Counted from the first letter of the stretch, positions 9,909 to 19,245 are shown. The stretch: 64,000 nucleotides of DNA from Polaribacter sp. (GCA_028336245.1 JAOKTT010000001.1:85460-149459); one strand, 5' to 3'. The notes: generated by a model not told the origin, from the sequence alone. Numbers and translations: made by a program.

Positions 9909-10143
9909 AGGGCAAATACCCCTCCAAACTTGCTCATTCATGCTGCAGACGATCAAGTGGTTGTCCCAGAAAATAGCATCTTGTATCATAAAAAGCTGCA
10001 AAAAAAATAAGATTTTTATAGAACTGTATATTTTAAAGGAAGACGGTTACGGCTTTGGTATTTCAGACAGCAATACCGCAACACAATTATGGTTAGAGAT
10101 CACAAAAGAATGGTTATTTTCTAGCGAGCTCCTCAAAAATTAG
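9909..10143 (+). pseudogene. Remnant of an alpha/beta-hydrolase (esterase) gene, C-terminal end only
   Basis: Two adjoining frames together give the end of an esterase of the acetyl-xylan-esterase/lipase type. Frame one (9909-10010) reads NTPPNLLIHAADDQVVVPEN, the strand carrying the acidic triad residue, and stops at a TAA. One frame over, up to 10143, continues with LYILKEDGYGFGISDSNTAT and LWLEITKEWL, the normal end of the family. The position normally occupied by the catalytic His (GGHGFG-like) is Tyr in GYGFG. The nucleophile region and the whole N-terminal part are missing. It fills the space between the galactan operon terminator and the convergent sulfatase gene and has no start. I read it as the relic of a lost carbohydrate esterase of this locus. 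Confidence 0.65.
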
Positions 10144-11684
10144 TCAAATTGCAATCTACTGGTGTTTTTGTAAGCATCTCCTACAATATTCTTAAAATCG
10201 GCCATCATTTCTTTACTTTTTCCTGGCAGCTTGCTTGCTAAATTATTCTGCTGCGATGGGTCTTCTTTTAAATTATAAAGCTGAATATCTTCGCTATTTC
10301 CTGTCTCAATGCCTTTCGTTAAAAACATTTTCGGTCCTTCGTAAGGAGGTATTAATACCCAATCTCCTTGGCGGTAGGCTGTTCTAGAAGTTGCTTCTAA
10401 AATTAAGTCAGTCCTGCCTTCCTTAACTTTACCTAGCAATAAATCCATGTGGTTTTCACTATCTAAATTTGTAATTATTGAATCTGTTAAGGCAGACAGA
10501 GAAGACAACCAGTCAACTTGAGAAATAATCGCATCCGATACACCAGGTTTAATACTTCCTTTCCAATAGGTAATAAATGGTACTCGCGTTCCGGCTTCAT
10601 ACAAGCTGTATTTACCGCCTCTTAGATTCCCTGTTGGCGAATGGCTTCCCAGCTTAGCAATTGCATCATCTTCATATCCGTCGTCTAATACAGGGCCGTT
10701 ATCACTAGATAAGAAAATAAGGGTGTTTTCTAGTAGCCCTTGCTTTTCAAGGGTTTTTATGAGCGCTCCAATACACCAATCTGCTTCTGCAATAACATCG
10801 CCTCTTGGGCCCATACCCGTTGCGCCCACAAAACGCGGATGTGGTGTTCTTGGTACATGCGGTTGCTGCAAGCCATAATACAAAAAGAAAGGTTGTTGCT
10901 TATTACTGTTTCGAACATAGGCTTGTACCTCCTCTAAAAATACATCAGCCATGTCTTCATCCACCCAGCGCGCGGCCTGCCCGCCTTTCATATGTCCAAT
11001 TCGAGGAACCCCATTTACAATGGTTCTGTTGTGTTGGGAATCCCCTTTCATTTTTAATAAATGGGGTGCGTCCTCCCCTGTAGGTTCTCCAGGAAAGTTA
11101 TTTTTATAATCAATTGCTATAGGATCGTTGGGATTGTGATTGTACACATTTCCATTTTGAATATATACGGTTGGAACCCTGTCTTGTGTTGCAGCCATAA
11201 TAAAACTATAATCAAATCCAACCTCATTAGGACCAGGCGTGATGTGTGTATTCCAGTCAACATTTCCAGTTCCAAGGCCTAAATGCCACTTGCCAATAAC
11301 CGCTGTTTGGTATCCATTATGACGCAACATTTTAGGAATCGTCATTTGTGTGGTATCGATTAACAAAGGCGCTGTACCAGGAAGTATTTTCGCATTTCTA
11401 TTGCGCCATGGATATTGACCTGTTAGTAAGGCATACCTACTTGGAGTGCAGGTAGCCGAAGTAGCATATCCATTGGTAAATTTAAGACCATTGTTTGCCA
11501 AAAAATCAATGTTGGGGGTAGTTAACTCGGTAGCTCCGTAAGAACTCACATCTCCATAACCCAGATCATCAAGATATATAAAAATTATATTAGGCTTCTG
11601 TTTGGTGTTTAGTACCGTTTTATTTTCAATATGTTTACAAGAACTAAACAGTAAAAAAGCAATAATTGCTATGAAGTTTTTCAT
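10140..11684 (-). CDS. S1-family sulfatase, lipoprotein
   Basis: The protein has 514 residues with a lipoprotein signal (LLFSSC, Cys16). The calcium-binding start of the fold is YLDDLGYGD (Asp39, Asp40). The formylglycine motif is C-T-P-S-R with Cys79 as the residue to be oxidised, followed by LLTGQYPWR. Later landmarks are GKWHLG, QQPHVPRTPHPRF and SSDNG. The length is typical for family S1 (arylsulfatase-type) enzymes, which remove sulfate esters from sugars. As the only sulfatase next to the GH86 and galactose genes, it is the best candidate for desulfating agar or porphyran oligosaccharides, perhaps at the cell surface or periplasmic face. The S1 subfamily and regiospecificity cannot be read here. 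It is separated from the gal operon by 174 bp, so it probably has its own promoter. Confidence 0.92.
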   Translation of the reverse strand: MKNFIAIIAFLLFSSCKHIENKTVLNTKQKPNIIFIYLDDLGYGDVSSYGATELTTPNIDFLANNGLKFTNGYATSATCTPSRYALLTGQYPWRNRNAKILPGTAPLLIDTTQMTIPKMLRHNGYQTAVIGKWHLGLGTGNVDWNTHITPGPNEVGFDYSFIMAATQDRVPTVYIQNGNVYNHNPNDPIAIDYKNNFPGEPTGEDAPHLLKMKGDSQHNRTIVNGVPRIGHMKGGQAARWVDEDMADVFLEEVQAYVRNSNKQQPFFLYYGLQQPHVPRTPHPRFVGATGMGPRGDVIAEADWCIGALIKTLEKQGLLENTLIFLSSDNGPVLDDGYEDDAIAKLGSHSPTGNLRGGKYSLYEAGTRVPFITYWKGSIKPGVSDAIISQVDWLSSLSALTDSIITNLDSENHMDLLLGKVKEGRTDLILEATSRTAYRQGDWVLIPPYEGPKMFLTKGIETGNSEDIQLYNLKEDPSQQNNLASKLPGKSKEMMADFKNIVGDAYKNTSRLQFD

Positions 11685-11858
11685 TTAAAATACTAATTTA
11701 AATTTATTTTTGATATTTCAACTTCGATATCATAAATAGTAATATCTATCAATATTACACAAAATTCAAGTCCTCATCTGTCTATAATGTACAATTATGT
11801 AACACATATTTACTTTTTACTGAACTTTAAGATGTTATGTTGATTTAATTGAAAATAT

Positions 11859-12881
11859 TTAATGTATCAAATTTTTCAATCTATCAACAGCTTGTTCTGC
11901 AGTAATATCTCGTTGTGGCGAACCAAACATTTCGTAGCCTACCATAAACTTCTTTACGGATGCACTTCTTAATAATGGTGGATAAAAACTCATGTGCCAA
12001 TGCCAGTGTTCATTTGGTTCTCCGTTGGTTGGTGATTGATGAATTCCACTAGAATACGGAAAAGAACATTCAAAAAGTTTGTCGTATGCTTTTGTTATTT
12101 TAGAAATTGCATCTGCAAAAGCGAGACGCTCTATATTAGAAATCTCAGTAATATTTTTATACTTCACCTTGGGAACAATCATCGATTCAAAAGGCCAAAT
12201 TGCCCAAAATGGTGTGAGCACAACAAAGTGTTCATTTTGATAAATTATACGCTCGTTAACTTCAAGTTCTTGTTTTAAATAATCCCCTAATAGACTACTT
12301 TTATTTTTAGTATAATACGTTTTTTGTTTTTGGTCTTTTTTATCAACTTCATTGGGTAAGGTTGATTGGCTCCAAATTTGCCCATGTGGATGCGGATTAC
12401 TGCAGCCCATAACGGCACCTTTATTTTCAAAAATCTGAACATAATTAATCATCTCATTTGAAGCTAATTCTTTATACTCTTGCTGCCAAGTCTTAACTAC
12501 TTTGTCAATATCTTGCACTTCCATATCTGCCAAACTTTTTGAGTGGTCTGAACTAAAACAAATCACTTTACAAATACCTTGTTCACTTTCGGCTTTACAT
12601 AAACCTTCAGTTATCGAAAATTTTGGAGAAGTAGTCTGTAAAGCCGCAAAATCATTAGTAAAGACAAAAACATCTTTATAATCGGGGTTTATCTCTCCAT
12701 TAATTCTAGTATTTCCAGCGCATAAATAACAGTTTGGGTCATGTGCAGGACGTTGTCCATTAGAAACAGCTTCGTTCTGTCCTTGCCATGGTCTTTTTGC
12801 TCTGTGAGGTGATACTAAAACCCACTCCCCTGTCAAAATATTAAAACGTTTATGCGAATAATTTTGTAAATTTGTATTCAT
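11859..12881 (-). CDS. galT: Galactose-1-phosphate uridylyltransferase
   Basis: The 340-residue cytoplasmic enzyme exchanges UMP between UDP-glucose and galactose-1-phosphate in the Leloir pathway. The active-site signature is NPHPHGQIW, with His164, His166 (the nucleophile that carries UMP) and Gln168. The zinc-site cysteines CYLC are at 51 and 54, and the second histidine cluster HWHWH near residue 280 is the second metal/structural site of the family. The length is that of bacterial class I GalT. It is the last gene of the - strand operon gntR-epimerase-symporter-galK-galT and starts 14 bp after galK. Confidence 0.97.
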   Translation of the reverse strand: MNTNLQNYSHKRFNILTGEWVLVSPHRAKRPWQGQNEAVSNGQRPAHDPNCYLCAGNTRINGEINPDYKDVFVFTNDFAALQTTSPKFSITEGLCKAESEQGICKVICFSSDHSKSLADMEVQDIDKVVKTWQQEYKELASNEMINYVQIFENKGAVMGCSNPHPHGQIWSQSTLPNEVDKKDQKQKTYYTKNKSSLLGDYLKQELEVNERIIYQNEHFVVLTPFWAIWPFESMIVPKVKYKNITEISNIERLAFADAISKITKAYDKLFECSFPYSSGIHQSPTNGEPNEHWHWHMSFYPPLLRSASVKKFMVGYEMFGSPQRDITAEQAVDRLKNLIH

Positions 12882-12895
12882 TGTTTTTACTACTA

Positions 12896-14044
12896 TTATG
12901 GAACGATCCGTGTTCCTTTTGATAATTTTACTTTAAAGACAGCGCATGATTTTCCAAATTTTTTCTGAAAACTATCTAATACCTCTTTTTCAAATCTTTT
13001 AAAATCTCTTTTTAAAATTAAGTTAATTGTGCAGCCCCCAAAGCCACCGCCCATCATGCGTGCTCCAAGAATATTTGAGTTCTCTTTTGCGCTATCAACT
13101 AAAAAATCTAACTCTTCACAACTTACTTTATACTTAGTACTCAAACCTTCATGCGATTGATAGAGCAATTTTCCTAATGTATTAATATCATTTTCTTGTA
13201 TCGCTTCCGAAAATAATTTTACACGTTTATTTTCCTGAATTACATATAATGCTTTTTGAAATTCTTCTTCTGTAATTTCTTCTTTGATTTTGTCTAAATC
13301 TTCTTTAGACGCATCTCTTAAAGCATCAATCTGCAAAAGCCTTGAAACTTTTTCACACACTTCTCGTCTTTCATTATAGGCACTTTCGGATAAATCATGC
13401 TTTACATTGCTATTAATCAGCATTAATTTATACTCCTTAAAATCTATTTTATAAGGTTGAGATTCAACCGTTCTACAATCTAAAAGTAAAGCACTTTTTT
13501 TAACTCCAAACATACTCGCATACTGATCCATAATGCCACATTTTACCCCTGCGTAATTATGCTCAGCTTTTTGAGAGATTAAAATCATTTCATTTTTAGT
13601 TAAGCCTAGTTCAAACAATTTATTTAGTGCAAATGCAAAACTATTCTCTAAAGCTGCAGATGATGACAAACCTGCACCTACTGGAATGTTGCCAGCAAAG
13701 ACACTATTAAAGTTACCAACTTCTTTGCCAAGCTTTTGTAATTCTGCAACAACACCTAAAACATAATTTCTCCAACCACCATCTTCTAAGGGTTTGGGAT
13801 TTTCTATATTAAATTCGCAAAGTTCTTCATTATTTAAGGCATACGCTTTACTTACACTTAATTCACTCTTGCTTATGGCAAGCACAATACCTTTATTAAT
13901 AGCTGCAGGAAATGCGAAACCATCATTATAATCGGTGTGTTCTCCTATAAGGTTGATTCTACCTGGTGAAAACACCATAAGAGGTTTGGTTTTAAATTGT
14001 TCTTTAAAACTACCCTTAACTTCTTTAACTAATTTTTTACTCAT
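12896..14044 (-). CDS. galK: Galactokinase
   Basis: This GHMP kinase of 382 residues phosphorylates D-galactose to galactose-1-phosphate. The galactokinase signature GRINLIGEHTDYNDG is at about residues 28-42, the ATP-binding loop PVGAGLSSSAA at about 121-131, and the third GHMP motif GARMMGGGFGG lies in the C-terminal part. The frame is open further upstream to an ATG at 14122, but that extension would overlap the symporter gene. The ATG at 14044 gives exactly the usual family length and starts 5 bp after the symporter stop, so I chose it. Together with galT and the epimerase it handles the D-galactose released from the algal galactan. Confidence 0.97.
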   Translation of the reverse strand: MSKKLVKEVKGSFKEQFKTKPLMVFSPGRINLIGEHTDYNDGFAFPAAINKGIVLAISKSELSVSKAYALNNEELCEFNIENPKPLEDGGWRNYVLGVVAELQKLGKEVGNFNSVFAGNIPVGAGLSSSAALENSFAFALNKLFELGLTKNEMILISQKAEHNYAGVKCGIMDQYASMFGVKKSALLLDCRTVESQPYKIDFKEYKLMLINSNVKHDLSESAYNERREVCEKVSRLLQIDALRDASKEDLDKIKEEITEEEFQKALYVIQENKRVKLFSEAIQENDINTLGKLLYQSHEGLSTKYKVSCEELDFLVDSAKENSNILGARMMGGGFGGCTINLILKRDFKRFEKEVLDSFQKKFGKSCAVFKVKLSKGTRIVP

Positions 14045-14049
14045 AAGAA

Positions 14050-15696
14050 TTAAGCAAAATAAATATAGACACCTATTACAATTACACAGATAACAATACC
14101 CGTTTGTTTTGTGTACTTCCATGGTGTAATGTCTACTTGTTTTGTATACTCTTGCACAAAATCTTCTTCTCTTGGTTTTAGCTTTCCGATACCTAACATG
14201 ATGCTAACATTTAATGCAAATAAAATTGCCATCACATCTAAAAAGTGCGGATACGCTTGTGCTTCTATAAGTGCTAGAGCAGCGCCGTCAGTAATCCTTG
14301 CAGCTGCTGCATTTTCGAGTGCTTTATGAATAAAATATGGCTGAAGAATAAACTGACTGAGAATGTATAATAAACAACCAGAAAATAATCCAACTTTAGC
14401 TGCAATGGCAGGCACACGTTTTGTTAAATAGCCTACAACTATAATGGTTAAAATAGGAATGCTGTAAATACCGTTAATCTCTTGAAGATATGCAAACAAA
14501 CTGCCTGCGTTGGCAATAAGTGGTGCAATAAACATAGAAGCAATGGCTAAAATAACACCAAATGTTTTTCCGTATTTTACCACTGTTTTTTCAGCTGCAT
14601 TTTTATTAATATGTTGTTTGTAAATATCAATTCCGAATAAGGTTACAGAACTATTTAAAACACTGTTAAATGAGCTTAAAATAGCTCCAAATAATACTGC
14701 TGCAAAAAAACCAACCCAAGCACTAGGTAATACTTTTTTTACCAACATTGGATACGCACTATCTGCACTCTCTAAATTTCCTTGAAATAGGTGAAAGGCA
14801 ATTATACCAGGTAAAACAACAATTATTGGCCCGAGTATTTTTATAAAAGAAGCCAGTAATAATCCTTTTTGTCCTTCCTTTAAATCCTTTGCACCAAGTG
14901 CTCTTTGGATAATCTGTTGATTCGTTCCCCAATAAAATAGCTGTACTAACATCATTCCTGTAAAAATGGTATAAAATGGAACAGGGTCTGTTGCACTACC
15001 CATCGATTTAAATTTATCTGGGTTTTCAGTAGTTAAGGTGGATAGGCCATCTAAAATGCTTCCATCACCAATCATCATTAGGCCAAATATTGGAATTAAA
15101 ATCCCTCCTATCAATAAGCCAATAGCATTAATAGAATCTGAAACAGCAACGGCTTTTAAGCCTCCGAAAACGGCGTAGACAGAGCCGATAATTCCAATTC
15201 CCCAAACACAAATCCAAATAGATTGCGTATGTGTAACACCTAATAATTCGGGTATATCAAACATTCCGCTAATGGCTAAAGATCCTGAGTATAAAATTAC
15301 TGGAAGTAACACTACAACATAACCAGAAAGAAATAAAATTGAGGTTAGTGTTTTTGTAGTAACATCGAATCGTTTTGCTAAAAACCCGGGAACTGTTGTT
15401 AAACCACCTTTTAAGTAACGTGGTAGTAAAAACATTGCTGTAACCACCATTGCTACAGCTGCTAGGGTTTCCCATACCATTACAGATAGACCACTTTGAT
15501 ATGCAGAACCGTTTAACCCAACTATTTGTTCTGTAGACAAATTAGTTAATAATAAGGAGCCTGCTATAACACCCGCAGTTAAACTGCGACCGCCAAGAAA
15601 GTAACCATCTGATGAGGACTCTTTAGTACCTCTCGTTTTTAAATAGGATATGATAGCCACAAAAGCTGTAAATCCAATAAATGTTAAGAATTGCAT
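14050..15696 (-). CDS. Sodium:solute symporter (SSS family), probable Na+/galactose transporter
   Basis: The 548-residue protein has about 14 membrane segments. It opens with the SSS-type first helices and the conserved FLGGRSLTAGVIAGSLLLTNLS, then a segment like QIVGLNGSAYQSG that in vSGLT-like carriers lines the sodium/sugar site. The FWGTNQQIIQRALGAKD segment is characteristic of sugar-transporting SSS members. The gene lies inside the galactose operon, 5 bp before galK and 25 bp after the epimerase, which strongly suggests that its substrate is D-galactose or a galactose-containing monosaccharide crossing the inner membrane. It is a homologue of the second SSS gene at 53978-55612, which sits in a different context. 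Confidence 0.92.
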   Translation of the reverse strand: MQFLTFIGFTAFVAIISYLKTRGTKESSSDGYFLGGRSLTAGVIAGSLLLTNLSTEQIVGLNGSAYQSGLSVMVWETLAAVAMVVTAMFLLPRYLKGGLTTVPGFLAKRFDVTTKTLTSILFLSGYVVVLLPVILYSGSLAISGMFDIPELLGVTHTQSIWICVWGIGIIGSVYAVFGGLKAVAVSDSINAIGLLIGGILIPIFGLMMIGDGSILDGLSTLTTENPDKFKSMGSATDPVPFYTIFTGMMLVQLFYWGTNQQIIQRALGAKDLKEGQKGLLLASFIKILGPIIVVLPGIIAFHLFQGNLESADSAYPMLVKKVLPSAWVGFFAAVLFGAILSSFNSVLNSSVTLFGIDIYKQHINKNAAEKTVVKYGKTFGVILAIASMFIAPLIANAGSLFAYLQEINGIYSIPILTIIVVGYLTKRVPAIAAKVGLFSGCLLYILSQFILQPYFIHKALENAAAARITDGAALALIEAQAYPHFLDVMAILFALNVSIMLGIGKLKPREEDFVQEYTKQVDITPWKYTKQTGIVICVIVIGVYIYFA

Positions 15697-15721
15697 AGTT
15701 GATTGTTTAGTTTATTAGTTT

Positions 15722-16627
15722 TTATTTTAGTGTTAAAGTTTCAATAGACACACACCATTTTACATCGTATGTTTCATTTGGTTGCAGCGTTTGCAACCCT
15801 ATTTCATTATTAAAATTATCTGCCGCACCGGTCATAGGCTCAATTGCAATAATATTTTGATCGTCTGGTGTGTAGAGTTGCAAAAAAAAATATTTTGAGT
15901 TAGAACTTATATTCAAATTATACTCTGGTGTTGAGAACTTAATTTCATTTGTTGTTAGTAGATAACCAGTGTCTAATTTTACGTCTTTTAGCTGAAAAGG
16001 CATTTCGACATCTAATGCTGTGGTGCCTGAAATAATTTGTTGAGCATCATAGACGTATTTTGTATCACTTTTAAAATTTAGAGCACTATTATCAAAATTT
16101 TTACTGTAAAAATAAGGATGCCAACCTATGTTAAAAGGAAAGCTGCTCTTATCATTGTTTACCGCTTTAATTGATAAAATAATTCCGTTTTTATCCAGTC
16201 TATACGTTAATTCTATATTGAATTTAAAAGGAAACCCCTCCGTCTTCCCGTCATCTTTATAGAGCAAAGTTAAGGAAGCATACTCTTGAGTAGCCACGCT
16301 ATCTATGACCTCAAATGGTTTGTTATAAACGAATCCGTGTAACGCATTGTTTTTATCAATTTCGTTGCATTGTAGTTTGTATTTTAAATTATTAAAAGTG
16401 TATTCACCATCCTTAATTCTGTTGGCAAATGGAAACAAAATAGAAGACGCAAAGGTGTCTTTATAAGAAGTGCTGTTAGAATCTGCAAGAATCTGAATAT
16501 TTTTAAATACAAAATCACTTAATCTTCCGCCTTGATGTATACATATTTGAGCTTTAGATTGACCGTCGGGACTCTCTAATTCTATATAATTTAATTCTGC
16601 TGCGACTATTTCTGTTATTTTATACAA
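15722..16627 (-). CDS. Aldose 1-epimerase (galactose mutarotase family)
   Basis: The 301-residue protein belongs to the aldose 1-epimerase superfamily. Landmarks are FPFANRIKDGEY near residue 90, the catalytic-His region NALHGFVYNKPF at about 115-125, and NIGWHPYF at about 175-182 with the second conserved His. An acidic residue near the C-terminus (AIEPMTG) fits the catalytic base region. It interconverts the alpha and beta forms of galactose ahead of GalK. The likely start is a TTG at 16627, because no in-frame ATG exists between the preceding stop and the conserved N-terminus. It lies 4 bp after the GntR gene, which points to translational coupling. Confidence 0.92.
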   Translation of the reverse strand: MYKITEIVAAELNYIELESPDGQSKAQICIHQGGRLSDFVFKNIQILADSNSTSYKDTFASSILFPFANRIKDGEYTFNNLKYKLQCNEIDKNNALHGFVYNKPFEVIDSVATQEYASLTLLYKDDGKTEGFPFKFNIELTYRLDKNGIILSIKAVNNDKSSFPFNIGWHPYFYSKNFDNSALNFKSDTKYVYDAQQIISGTTALDVEMPFQLKDVKLDTGYLLTTNEIKFSTPEYNLNISSNSKYFFLQLYTPDDQNIIAIEPMTGAADNFNNEIGLQTLQPNETYDVKWCVSIETLTLK

Positions 16628-16631
16628 ACTG

Positions 16632-17630
16632 TTATAATGATTTTCTAATAATTAAATGGTTTGGGTTTTCTACTTGCGCAAATTCTCTATTCAAAATCAT
16701 TTGTGCCAATCGTTCTCCCATATGGGTAAAATCTGTTGATATTGTTGTAATTCCTCCTTCAACCACCTCCTTTAAAAGCGTATCATTATAAGAAATAATA
16801 CCAATGTCTTGTGCCAGTTTAAAGTCCTGTTCTTTTGTGCGCTTAATAATTCGGATTAAATTTTTATCCTCTAAAAGTATATATAATTCTCCTTTTGAAA
16901 GCGTTCTATTACTTAGCGTTTCAATAACCTCATTTTGAATGGCATAATCGGTACAAAACAAATTAAAACCCTCTAAAATTCCTTGTGGCTGATGTTCCCT
17001 GTCGTAGAGAAGAATCGCTTTTTTATATTTTTTTATACCTTCAAGTCCGGCTACTAAACCTTGATATATATCCTTCTTAAAGTTCTGGTAAATAGAAGGG
17101 TACTCCAATAGTTCTGATTGTATTTGGTCTAAAATATATACTTTATCATTTGGTAATCTTTTGATAACCGTTTCAACCCCTTTGAGGTTGGCAGGCATAA
17201 TGACATAGCAACTATAGTCTCCTACATTGTCATTTATTAATTTATTAAAGACCTCTAGATTAAAATGATGGAAAAACACATCTACTTGCACATCAGCACC
17301 CAAACCAACTAAAAAAGAGTTATATAAGTCTTCTTTAAAAGAATTAAACTCATCAAATAATAAAAATATTTTCTGATTTAGTTCAACATTCTCACTCGTA
17401 ATATAGTAGCCTTTACCCACAATAGATTGAATAATTCCGCGCGTTTTTAGTTCATTAAATGCCGTAAGTACGGTATCTCTAGAAAGAGAATGTTGGTCTT
17501 TTATCCGGTTTAAAGACGGCAACTTATCGCCTTTTTTAAGCACTCCGTTAAGGATAGCATCTTCAATTGAAGCTATAATTTGTTTGTACTTCGGCTTACC
17601 ATAATTTTCTTTAATTTTTACGATTTCCAT
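16632..17630 (-). CDS. GntR-type transcriptional regulator with sugar-binding (LacI/PBP-like) effector domain
   Basis: The protein has 332 residues from the ATG at 17630; a TTG six codons upstream is possible but less convincing. The N-terminal 75 residues form a GntR winged helix (KGDKLPSLNRIKD, LSRDTVLTAFNELKTRG, IVGKGYYI). The remaining 250 residues resemble the periplasmic-binding-protein-like effector domain of LacI regulators (KKAILLYDREHQPQGILEGF, IGIISYNDTLLKEV, GITTISTDFTHMGERLAQMIL). This arrangement is common in Bacteroidota sugar operons, for example the arabinose regulator AraR type. As first gene of the galactose operon it probably controls it in response to galactose or a related sugar and regulates its own expression. 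The exact operator was not identified. Confidence 0.9.
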   Translation of the reverse strand: MEIVKIKENYGKPKYKQIIASIEDAILNGVLKKGDKLPSLNRIKDQHSLSRDTVLTAFNELKTRGIIQSIVGKGYYITSENVELNQKIFLLFDEFNSFKEDLYNSFLVGLGADVQVDVFFHHFNLEVFNKLINDNVGDYSCYVIMPANLKGVETVIKRLPNDKVYILDQIQSELLEYPSIYQNFKKDIYQGLVAGLEGIKKYKKAILLYDREHQPQGILEGFNLFCTDYAIQNEVIETLSNRTLSKGELYILLEDKNLIRIIKRTKEQDFKLAQDIGIISYNDTLLKEVVEGGITTISTDFTHMGERLAQMILNREFAQVENPNHLIIRKSL

Positions 17631-17699
17631 CTTGCAAAGATAGAACAAAATTTTAATAAATAAAACTAGTAGGTACTAGATGGTTTTTAAAACCATTTT

Positions 17700-18165
17700 A
17701 TTTACTTATTCTATCTTTTGCCGAACCAATTAAAAACCTTAAAACTGTCTTGAAAAACGGAATTAACTTGATGACTATTACTACTCTTGTTGTTCTCTGA
17801 AGCATCCCTAAAATAACAAAATAAATTTAGAATAGGGTTCTAACCAAGGCAACTAAATGTTGACTCTTACATTTATACCCATCCAAAACACTCCGTTTTT
17901 ATCATTAAATAAGTAATCGTATTACTAGAAATAGCTCCATCACTTAGTTTTGTGGTTCTTATTTCAGCACGGGTCAATAAAGAACATACCGTATCAATCC
18001 ATTGAGAGTTGCGTGCCACAAAAAGCACTATCTATTTTGTTCAATAGAATGGACAGTATTTTGATTAAAACCTTCTTTACTAGAAATTATTTCAAAACTT
18101 TAAGCACAAGCTTACTGCGAAAATAATGAAATTAAAAAACTAATAAATAATATAATTCTGTGCAT
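17700..18165 (-). pseudogene. Decayed HTCS (hybrid two-component regulator) gene, N-terminal sensor fragments
   Basis: No intact gene lies in this stretch of about 640 bp, but the - strand still spells parts of an HTCS sensor. From an ATG at 18165 comes a signal peptide (MHRIILFISFLISLFSQ), then after two stops the first propeller repeat (SKEGFNQNTVHSIEQNR, a stop, then CFLWHATLNGLIRY). After a frame change there is LSDGAISSNTITY, then FNDKNGVFWMGINVR. Near the 3' end comes HQVNSVFQDSFKVFNWFG. These match the Reg_prop pattern of HTCS propellers (GLSxNTVxxIxxDxxGxxWxGT). The frame has several stops and shifts and clear internal deletions, and no kinase or DNA-binding part follows. It lies head-to-head with the AraC gene and behind gntR, where a PUL regulator would be expected. 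Confidence 0.72.
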
Positions 18166-18269
18166 CTGCTTTTATATTTACTCCCAAAATAATCCTATTT
18201 TTTAGAAATTTGTAATACTTTTTTTGCATTTTTTAATACTATTTTATTTTATTTGCTAAATTAGCATCA

Positions 18270-19157
18270 ATGAAACTACACTTATTAGATAGAAGTAACA
18301 GCAATTCAGGAATTTCTGTAAAAAAAAACAACTACCCTAGTTTTTTGAAACTATGGCATTATCACCCAGAATTAGAGTTAGTAGCAATCTTAAAGAGTAC
18401 AGGAACCTGTTTTATTGGAGATAGTATAAAAAAATTTCAGCCAAAAGACGTTGTTTTAATTGGTAAAAACCTGCCACATATGTGGTTAAATGATCCTTTG
18501 TATTTTGAAGAGAATAGCACACTAAAAGCAGCAGCAATTTCTATACATTTCAAAGACCTATTTTTAGGAAACACTTTTTTTAATTTACCAGAAATGAATT
18601 CAATTTTACAGCTTTTTAAAAAAGCTGAGCAAGGCATTCAATTTAAAAACGTCTCTAAAAAATTAAGACAGTCTATTAAAAAACTTCATACAGCATCAGA
18701 TTTTAATAAAACATATCATTTTATAGCGATACTATATGAGCTCTCAATACATAGTGATTATAAGGTATTGGCAAGTCCTGGTTATGTAAACGCATTACAA
18801 CAAGAAGATTCAGCATTAACAAATCAAGTAATTGCCTATATTTTTAAGAATTTCAACAAAGAGATTAACCTTAAAAAAGTTGCTGAAATATCAAAAATGA
18901 ATGCATCTGCATTTAGTAGATCCTTTAAGCGTGTTCATCGTAAAACATTTTCAAAATACGTAAATGAAATAAGAATTGGATATGCTTGCAAGTTACTAAT
19001 AGAAAATGACTTAAATATTTCAGCAATTGCCTACGAAACAGGATTTAACAATTTATCAAATTTTAATAGACAATTTAAAATGATAAAGAAAATATCACCT
19101 TCTGCCTATATTAAAAAACATATTAATTATACAAATGTTACTAATCACTCAGGTTAA
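18270..19157 (+). CDS. AraC-family transcriptional regulator
   Basis: The protein has 295 residues. The N-terminal half looks like a cupin-type effector domain (HYHPELELVAILKSTGTCFIGD, DVVLIGKNLPHMW), which in this family senses a small sugar. The C-terminal 105 residues carry two helix-turn-helix motifs (LKKVAEISKMNASAFSRSFK and ISAIAYETGFNNLSNFNRQFK), the AraC signature. It is transcribed in the same direction as the L-fucose operon 88 bp downstream and is the obvious candidate to control it; the effector would then be L-fucose or a pathway intermediate. No operator could be assigned with confidence, although the fucose operon promoter has an imperfect palindrome overlapping its -7 element. 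Confidence 0.93.
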   Translation: MKLHLLDRSNSNSGISVKKNNYPSFLKLWHYHPELELVAILKSTGTCFIGDSIKKFQPKDVVLIGKNLPHMWLNDPLYFEENSTLKAAAISIHFKDLFLGNTFFNLPEMNSILQLFKKAEQGIQFKNVSKKLRQSIKKLHTASDFNKTYHFIAILYELSIHSDYKVLASPGYVNALQQEDSALTNQVIAYIFKNFNKEINLKKVAEISKMNASAFSRSFKRVHRKTFSKYVNEIRIGYACKLLIENDLNISAIAYETGFNNLSNFNRQFKMIKKISPSAYIKKHINYTNVTNHSG

Positions 19158-19216
19158 GTGCAAAAATAGTATTAGTTTGTGTCAAGTTTTTAGTGGACAT
19201 ACATAAAAAGACGTAT

Positions 19217-19237
19217 TACTTTTGTAACGTAACAAAC
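19217..19237 (+). promoter_or_regulatory. Promoter -7 element of the L-fucose operon with overlapping imperfect palindrome
   Basis: TACTTTTG at 19217-19224 matches the Bacteroidota -7 consensus TAnnTTTG exactly and is 21 nt before the ATG of the dehydratase gene, which would give a short leader. Immediately after it TTGTAACGTAACAA is nearly palindromic and could be an operator half-site pair. No clear TTG was found at the right distance for a -33 element, as expected for an activator-dependent promoter. Confidence 0.4.
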
Positions 19238-19245
19238 GACCCACA

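Noticed and set aside
9940-10143. A separate 67-residue gene
   Set aside because: Its sequence is the C-terminal end of an alpha/beta hydrolase joined by a frameshift to an upstream fragment, so it is part of a pseudogene.
8716-11815. Shared TGTAACACA word upstream of 8803 and of the sulfatase at 11684 as a common operator
   Set aside because: A 9-base word twice in 64 kb is expected by chance, and the contexts and spacing to the genes differ.
12896-14122. Longer galK reading frame starting at 14122
   Set aside because: The 26 extra residues are Cys-rich and overlap the end of the symporter gene; the ATG at 14044 gives the normal 382-residue galactokinase.
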